DNA of 64,000 bases, from contig NZ_LT575483.1 of NCBI RefSeq assembly GCF_900086705.1, positions 1,259,534 to 1,323,533 of the forward strand, in the 5' to 3' direction. Below the pieces are notes generated by a model. The model was not told the origin of the DNA and searched no databases. It saw only the letters and a program-made list of their open reading frames with translations. This document shows, piece by piece, positions 60,227-64,000 of this stretch. Within the stretch, counting starts at the first letter, position 1, and the number at the start of each line of letters is the position of its first letter. Both the position numbers and the translations under genes were made by a program. This stretch comes from Massilibacillus massiliensis (GTDB lineage Bacteria; Bacillota; Negativicutes; FLKF01).

Positions 60227-60865
60227 TTATTGCTCTACCATACCATTTTTATATGCAAACGCAATCAATTGCATCCTGTTCTGTAAATGTAATTTATCCA
60301 AAATATTGCGCAGGTGATTTTTGACTGTGCTTTCACTGATATATAAAGTTTCACTGATTTCTCTATTGCTAAGCCCCTGGCTGATGAGTTGCAAAACTTC
60401 CTTTTCTCGTTCCGACAATCTACTGTCTAAAACAACCTGCTTCTGCCCGGAAAATTCCTGCAGAATTTTAGTTGCAAGCACTCGTGATATCGGAACTTCG
60501 CCTTGCGCGATACTCACGATATAATCCAGCCAGTATTCCGGCTCCATATTTTTTAATAAATATCCTTGCGCTCCACGTTTAATAGCCTCAAAAAAATCCT
60601 GCACATCATCCGATACACTCAGCATAATAATTTTTATATGCGGCATCGCTGATTTAATTTTTTCGGTAGCCTCAAGACCATCACCATTCGGCATACGAAT
60701 ATCCATTAAAATCAATTCTGGCATAAGCTGCGTCGCCTTTTCAACAGCCTCTATTCCGTTGGTTGCCTCACCGACAATCTCAAAAATCGGATTTGCAGAA
60801 AGAATACTTACAATGCCCCTTCGCGATAAAAAGTGATCATCTACAATCAATACTTTTATATTCAC
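60227..60865 (-). CDS. NarL/FixJ-type response regulator
   Basis: A 212-residue regulator with a receiver domain (1-120: IKVLIVDDHFLSRRGIVSIL, phospho-acceptor Asp in LILMDIRMPNGDG at about 54, conserved Lys near LLKNMEPEYW) and a LuxR-type HTH (about 145-210: LSEREKEVLQLISQGLSNRE, ISESTVKNHLRNILDKLHLQ). Its start overlaps the kinase gene stop by four bases, so they are coupled. The target genes are unknown; the transporter operon downstream is a candidate. Confidence 0.92.
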   Translation of the reverse strand: MNIKVLIVDDHFLSRRGIVSILSANPIFEIVGEATNGIEAVEKATQLMPELILMDIRMPNGDGLEATEKIKSAMPHIKIIMLSVSDDVQDFFEAIKRGAQGYLLKNMEPEYWLDYIVSIAQGEVPISRVLATKILQEFSGQKQVVLDSRLSEREKEVLQLISQGLSNREISETLYISESTVKNHLRNILDKLHLQNRMQLIAFAYKNGMVEQ

Positions 60866-61716
60866 GACGCCAGCTCCTTTTTCTTATACTTCATAACGGT
60901 CACCGTTGTCCCACTGCCGGGGATGCTATCCAGCTTAAGCTCGGCTTTGATTGACTGAATATCCTGCTCCAAGAGTTTATAACCAAAAGAATCTTTCTGA
61001 CAAAGACTCTTTTTTGCTACAAATCCTTTTCCGTTATCAGCAATGGTCAATTTAAAATTTCCACCACTTTCACACAAACTGACATTCACCTGCGTCGCAG
61101 CGGCATGCTTACGAATATTGAACAATAATTCTTGAAAAATATGATATAACTGCTTGCATTCATACGGACTAAACGGAACTTTGCTGACACAATCGACAGA
61201 CAGATTCACCCTTGTACCCGTCTGCGTTTCATACTGCGCTAAGTGTGTTCGCATCGCAGAAACGAGATCAATATTATCTTCCGCCGCTGCGGTCTGCAAT
61301 GCAAAAATATGCTGTCTTAACTCGGTGTCCGCAAAACAAATTGCTTCCCGCAGATCATGAATCGAAGTCCATGGTTCCTTTGATTTTTTACAAGCAGTCT
61401 CAATCTCCATAATTTTTACATTCATGAAAAACAACGATTGAGCAATACTGTCATGCAAATCCCGAGCAATCCGATATCGTTCCTGTAAAACTGCCGTTTC
61501 TTGTTTCTCCTGCTGCAGTTTGCCATACAGATTTTCCATCAGCGAAAAAATACCATGAGAAAATAAAAAAAAGATGACACCCGTCAATATTGCCACCAAA
61601 ACATTGCCCCAGTCCATCGATATAACATATAAAAATTGGTGCCGAACAAATTCAGCCAGGCCAATACAAACAGCTGCTACAATCGCCGTAATCCATTTCA
61701 TTTTCGTAATATTCAT
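60862..61716 (-). CDS. NarX/LiaS-type sensor histidine kinase
   Basis: I choose the ATG at 61716 with TAGGAGGAAG before it; a longer frame to 61833 would run into repeat sequence. The 284-residue protein has two membrane segments (ITAIVAAVCIGLAEFV and WGNVLVAILTGVIFFLF), a HisKA_3 domain with the phospho-His in YRIARDLHDSIAQSL (about 95), and an HATPase domain (N box ELLFNIRKHAAA, about 190; G1 ADNGKGF; G2 GSGTTVTV). It has hardly any periplasmic sensor, so it probably senses within the membrane or with a partner. Confidence 0.88.
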   Translation of the reverse strand: MNITKMKWITAIVAAVCIGLAEFVRHQFLYVISMDWGNVLVAILTGVIFFLFSHGIFSLMENLYGKLQQEKQETAVLQERYRIARDLHDSIAQSLFFMNVKIMEIETACKKSKEPWTSIHDLREAICFADTELRQHIFALQTAAAEDNIDLVSAMRTHLAQYETQTGTRVNLSVDCVSKVPFSPYECKQLYHIFQELLFNIRKHAAATQVNVSLCESGGNFKLTIADNGKGFVAKKSLCQKDSFGYKLLEQDIQSIKAELKLDSIPGSGTTVTVMKYKKKELAS

Positions 61717-61802
61717 ATAACGCTTCCTCCTATAGCCCCCACTTTTCAGTCTGATTGTACTGGCAAATACTAAATATGTCAATAGAATGACAGCCATATA
61801 TG

Positions 61803-61850
61803 GACAGATAGGGCGCGGGTCGGTGATAAGCACTCATCTGCGTTGTTACA
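61803..61850. repeat. half copy R4 of the long palindrome, inverted
   Basis: GGACAGATAGGGCGCGGGTC and then GGTGATAAGCACTCATCTGC are the reverse complement of the right arm of R2 (GCAGATGAGTGCTTATCACC near 46940). The left arm and centre are missing. It lies 87 bases upstream of the kinase gene start, in the leader or promoter region. Confidence 0.6.
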
Positions 61851-61936
61851 GTCGACCAAAGCAAAGTATTTTACCTTGTACAAACTATTTATAATAAAAA
61901 TATTTTTAGTATAAATAGTAAAAACACTAAATTCGT

Positions 61937-62104
61937 TCCACTTATATAATCTGGTACGAAGATAGGTTACTGGTTGGTGAGAAGTATTCAGATGCAAGGC
62001 ACAGCAAGGGGTTGCGAAGGAGTCGTACTTTCGTACGTCGACGAGCAGCACCTTGCTGTACGCCGCAGATGAGTACTTATCGCCTGCCAGTAGCCTATCT
62101 GTCA
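61937..62104. repeat. long palindromic repeat R3 (about 165 bp)
   Basis: The arms include CAGCAAGGGGTTGC on the left and CACCTTGCTG on the right, with the centre TCGTACTTTCGTACGTCGAC identical to R1. It ends CCTATCTGTC. Unlike R1, R2 and R5 it does not sit at a gene end; it lies between the sensor kinase and the copper receptor genes. The 61717-62248 gap holds only R4, R3 and the Fur-box promoter region. Confidence 0.8.
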
Positions 62105-62194
62105 TCGTTTGTCAAAAAAAATATTTTTAGTACTTTAAGTTCAGAATATAGTACTTTGAGATAGTTTTATAGTCGACTTAATAGAACTATAATT

Positions 62195-62213
62195 GATAAT
62201 GATAATCATTGTA
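62195..62213 (+). promoter_or_regulatory. Fur box of the TonB-dependent receptor gene
   Basis: GATAATGATAATCATTGTA matches the 19-base Fur consensus at 17 positions. It lies 35 bases before the start codon, in the promoter zone. This predicts repression when metal (iron) is plentiful. Confidence 0.8.
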
Positions 62214-62248
62214 TTATTGTCTTAAAATTTAGAACATGGAGGATTCCT

Positions 62249-64000
62249 ATGTATTCAATACGTAACTTAAGTCATTATTTTTTATTTCTATCTTTCGCTT
62301 TCACCTCAGTTGCATCACCAATTGCATTTGCAGCAGGCGATACATCAGAGGATATAGAAGCTACCAACACCGACGATTCAGAAAGAACTTTTGTATTTGA
62401 TGAAATGGTCGTCACAGCCTCGTCCATTACCAGTCCCCTAATTCTTGAAACAGATCCTAAAAAACCTCGACAACCTGTACCAGCAGCCGATGGGGGCGGA
62501 TATCTAAAGAACATTCCTGGTTTTTCCCTCACTCGCAAAGGAGGCACTGGCGGTGACCCACTGTTTCGCGGCATGGGCGGTACACGTCTGAATGTACTCA
62601 TGGATGGTGCCTCTGTTTTAGGTGGATGTCCCAGCCGCATGGATCCGACAACGACCTATGCTTATCCAGAATCCTATAGTAAAATTACCTTGATCAAAGG
62701 TCCGCAAAGCGTTTTATACGGCAGTAATATTGCCGGTACAATTCTGTTTGAAAGAGATACCGAACCATTCAGCGCACCGGGTACTCGTATGAGCAGCAGC
62801 CTGCTCTTTGGCAGCGCTGGCCGCCGCGACCAATTTTTCGATGTTACTTCTGGCGACAAGAATAGTTATATACGCGTCATCAAAACCAAAAGCGATTCTG
62901 ATGACTACAAGGATGGTAACGGACAAAAAATCCACTCCGCTTATTCCCGAGAAAGCTTGACTGGCATTATCGGTTTTACCCCAAATTCCAACACCCTTCT
63001 CGAATTTTCCGTTGATGACAGCAATGGTCAGGCTGCGTATGCAGACCGTATGATGGATGGTTCTAAATTTGACCGCACAAGTTACAATGTCAAATTTGAA
63101 AAAAAACATTTATCATCTTCCCTTGAAAACATCAAGTTCAATGCTTCAAGAACTTTTATTGATCACGTAATGGACAACTACTCTTTGCGTCCACTCTCCA
63201 ATATGTCGATGCCAAAATCAATGGAAGTAAAACGTACAACGACCAATGGACGCTTGGCGGCAGATTTTAACTTATCTCCAAGCAGTAGAGCAACGATTGG
63301 CCTTGATTATCAAAAAAATGTACATTCCGGAAATATGGTTATGAACAGTAAAGATTATGCGTCAGTTCCATTGAGTAAAGATATGACCTTTGAGAATTAT
63401 GGTTTTTTCACTGAATATACACATGATTTAAATGTATCAGATCGTTTACTCAGTGGTATTCGTTTTGACAACCTCTCTGTTACTTATGCAAAATACCCTG
63501 GTAGAGAGGATAAGGATAAGACACATGGTGCTTTCTTACGCTATGAACATGATTATGCAAATCATGCGATGACGTCTTATATTGGAATTGGTCATGCACA
63601 AAGACCTGCGGACTGGTGGGAAAGAAAAAAAACAGGAGGGATGAATGCCGTTCCAGAAAAAAACACGCAGTTGGACACTGGTCTTCTTTATCACTCTGAT
63701 AAAACAACCGCGAGTGTATCACTCTTCTATTCTAATGTCGATGATTTTATCCTATTAACCAATAGCGGAAATACTGTCAAAAATATCGATGCTTATCTAT
63801 ATGGCGGCGAAGCAACCTATTCTCATAAACTTTCAGAAACCCTTACAGGCACTGCGACGTTGGCTTATACAAGAGGTACAAATAAAAGCAATAACAGACC
63901 ACTGCCACAGATAGCACCGCTTGAAGGAAGTCTCGGTCTAAAATATGCCAAAGACAAATGGGAAACTGGTATCTTGTGGCGCATGGTGGCCGCACAAAAA
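62249..64000 (+). CDS. TonB-dependent copper receptor (OprC/NosA type), 3' end beyond window
   Basis: The ATG at 62249 follows GGAGG; 584 codons are visible and no stop is reached. A signal peptide (FLFLSFAFTSVASPIAFA, about 12-29) comes first, then a plug domain (about 50-200) with DGGGYLKNIPGFSLTRKGG, DPLFRGMGGTRLNVLMDG and ITLIKGPQSVLYG. The plug has Cys127-x-x-x-Met131 (GGCPSRMDP) and the barrel His306-x-Met308 (DHVMDN). The same CxxxM and HxM pair binds copper in OprC, with nearly equal spacing. Outer-membrane copper uptake is therefore likely. A Fur box lies in front. Confidence 0.9.
   Translation, partial: MYSIRNLSHYFLFLSFAFTSVASPIAFAAGDTSEDIEATNTDDSERTFVFDEMVVTASSITSPLILETDPKKPRQPVPAADGGGYLKNIPGFSLTRKGGTGGDPLFRGMGGTRLNVLMDGASVLGGCPSRMDPTTTYAYPESYSKITLIKGPQSVLYGSNIAGTILFERDTEPFSAPGTRMSSSLLFGSAGRRDQFFDVTSGDKNSYIRVIKTKSDSDDYKDGNGQKIHSAYSRESLTGIIGFTPNSNTLLEFSVDDSNGQAAYADRMMDGSKFDRTSYNVKFEKKHLSSSLENIKFNASRTFIDHVMDNYSLRPLSNMSMPKSMEVKRTTTNGRLAADFNLSPSSRATIGLDYQKNVHSGNMVMNSKDYASVPLSKDMTFENYGFFTEYTHDLNVSDRLLSGIRFDNLSVTYAKYPGREDKDKTHGAFLRYEHDYANHAMTSYIGIGHAQRPADWWERKKTGGMNAVPEKNTQLDTGLLYHSDKTTASVSLFYSNVDDFILLTNSGNTVKNIDAYLYGGEATYSHKLSETLTGTATLAYTRGTNKSNNRPLPQIAPLEGSLGLKYAKDKWETGILWRMVAAQK

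Noticed and set aside
61717-62105. Longer N-terminus of the sensor kinase (to 61833) and a 108-codon minus-strand frame over the repeats
   Set aside because: Both need translation of the palindromic repeats R3/R4 and lack ribosome sites, whereas the ATG at 61716 has a strong one.

Overview
The window comes from a low-GC, diderm Firmicutes-like bacterium, most probably a member of the Negativicutes. The reasons are an A/T-rich genome with strong AGGAGG-type ribosome binding sites, a large set of phosphotransferase and PRD-regulator genes of Firmicutes type, and, alongside them, genes that only make sense with an outer membrane: a two-partner secretion pair (FhaC-type transporter and a 3481-residue hemagglutinin-type exoprotein) and a TonB-dependent receptor. 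Species cannot be fixed from sequence reading alone.

Region 1 (1-20.6 kb) is a contact-dependent-inhibition-like / polymorphic toxin locus, mostly read on the minus strand. Gene order in the direction of transcription is a Fur-box promoter, fhaC (20414-18681), the giant fhaB/cdiA (18630-8185) ending in a variable C-terminal toxin candidate, and an overlapping small membrane protein that is the likely immunity gene (8201-7737). Downstream lies a displaced module: a second copy of the end of fhaB (6656-5661), broken by a frameshift, carrying a different toxin tip (DUF6883-like) that is itself split by an IS3-family element (4009-5211), then a DUF4926-like likely immunity gene (3427-3227). Two 97 % identical REP-associated tyrosine transposase (RAYT) units sit in this region. 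At the left edge are an RDD membrane protein behind a second copy of the fhaC promoter, an unknown plus-strand protein and a partial Imm74-like gene.

Region 2 (20.6-30.9 kb) is a sugar or sugar-acid phosphotransferase island: PRD activator, EIIA, EIIB and EIIC of the galactitol type, a pentose-phosphate 3-epimerase, a 2-hydroxyacid dehydrogenase, a DapA-type aldolase, split transketolase and a TalC-type transaldolase. It forms two operons sharing a conserved upstream element. The island is bracketed by copies of the 3' end and terminator of the HAD phosphatase gene that lies at its right edge.

Region 3 (30.9-43.7 kb) is a gluconate-type catabolic cluster: a nine-gene minus-strand operon (gluconate kinase, hydroxyacid dehydrogenase, KDPG aldolase, GntP permease, FGGY kinase, lone glucitol-type EIIA, second hydroxyacid dehydrogenase, Zn-dehydrogenase, HAD phosphatase) facing an IlvD/Edd dehydratase and an RpiR regulator. 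Matching palindromes in front of both arms are probable RpiR operators.

Region 4 (43.7-64 kb) holds mostly single genes and small operons: Fe-alcohol dehydrogenase, fumarylacetoacetase-family hydrolase, chemoreceptor, MFS exporter, CBS protein with a candidate structured leader, a Tat-exported HD protein, arginase, a DUF1848 protein, an amidohydrolase with a MerR regulator, a sulfonate-type ABC transporter with an enolase-superfamily dehydratase, a two-component system, and a Fur-controlled OprC-type copper receptor that runs off the right end. Scattered through it is a family of about 165-bp long palindromes, often next to long terminator hairpins, whose arms show compensatory changes. This family is the least explained structure in the window.
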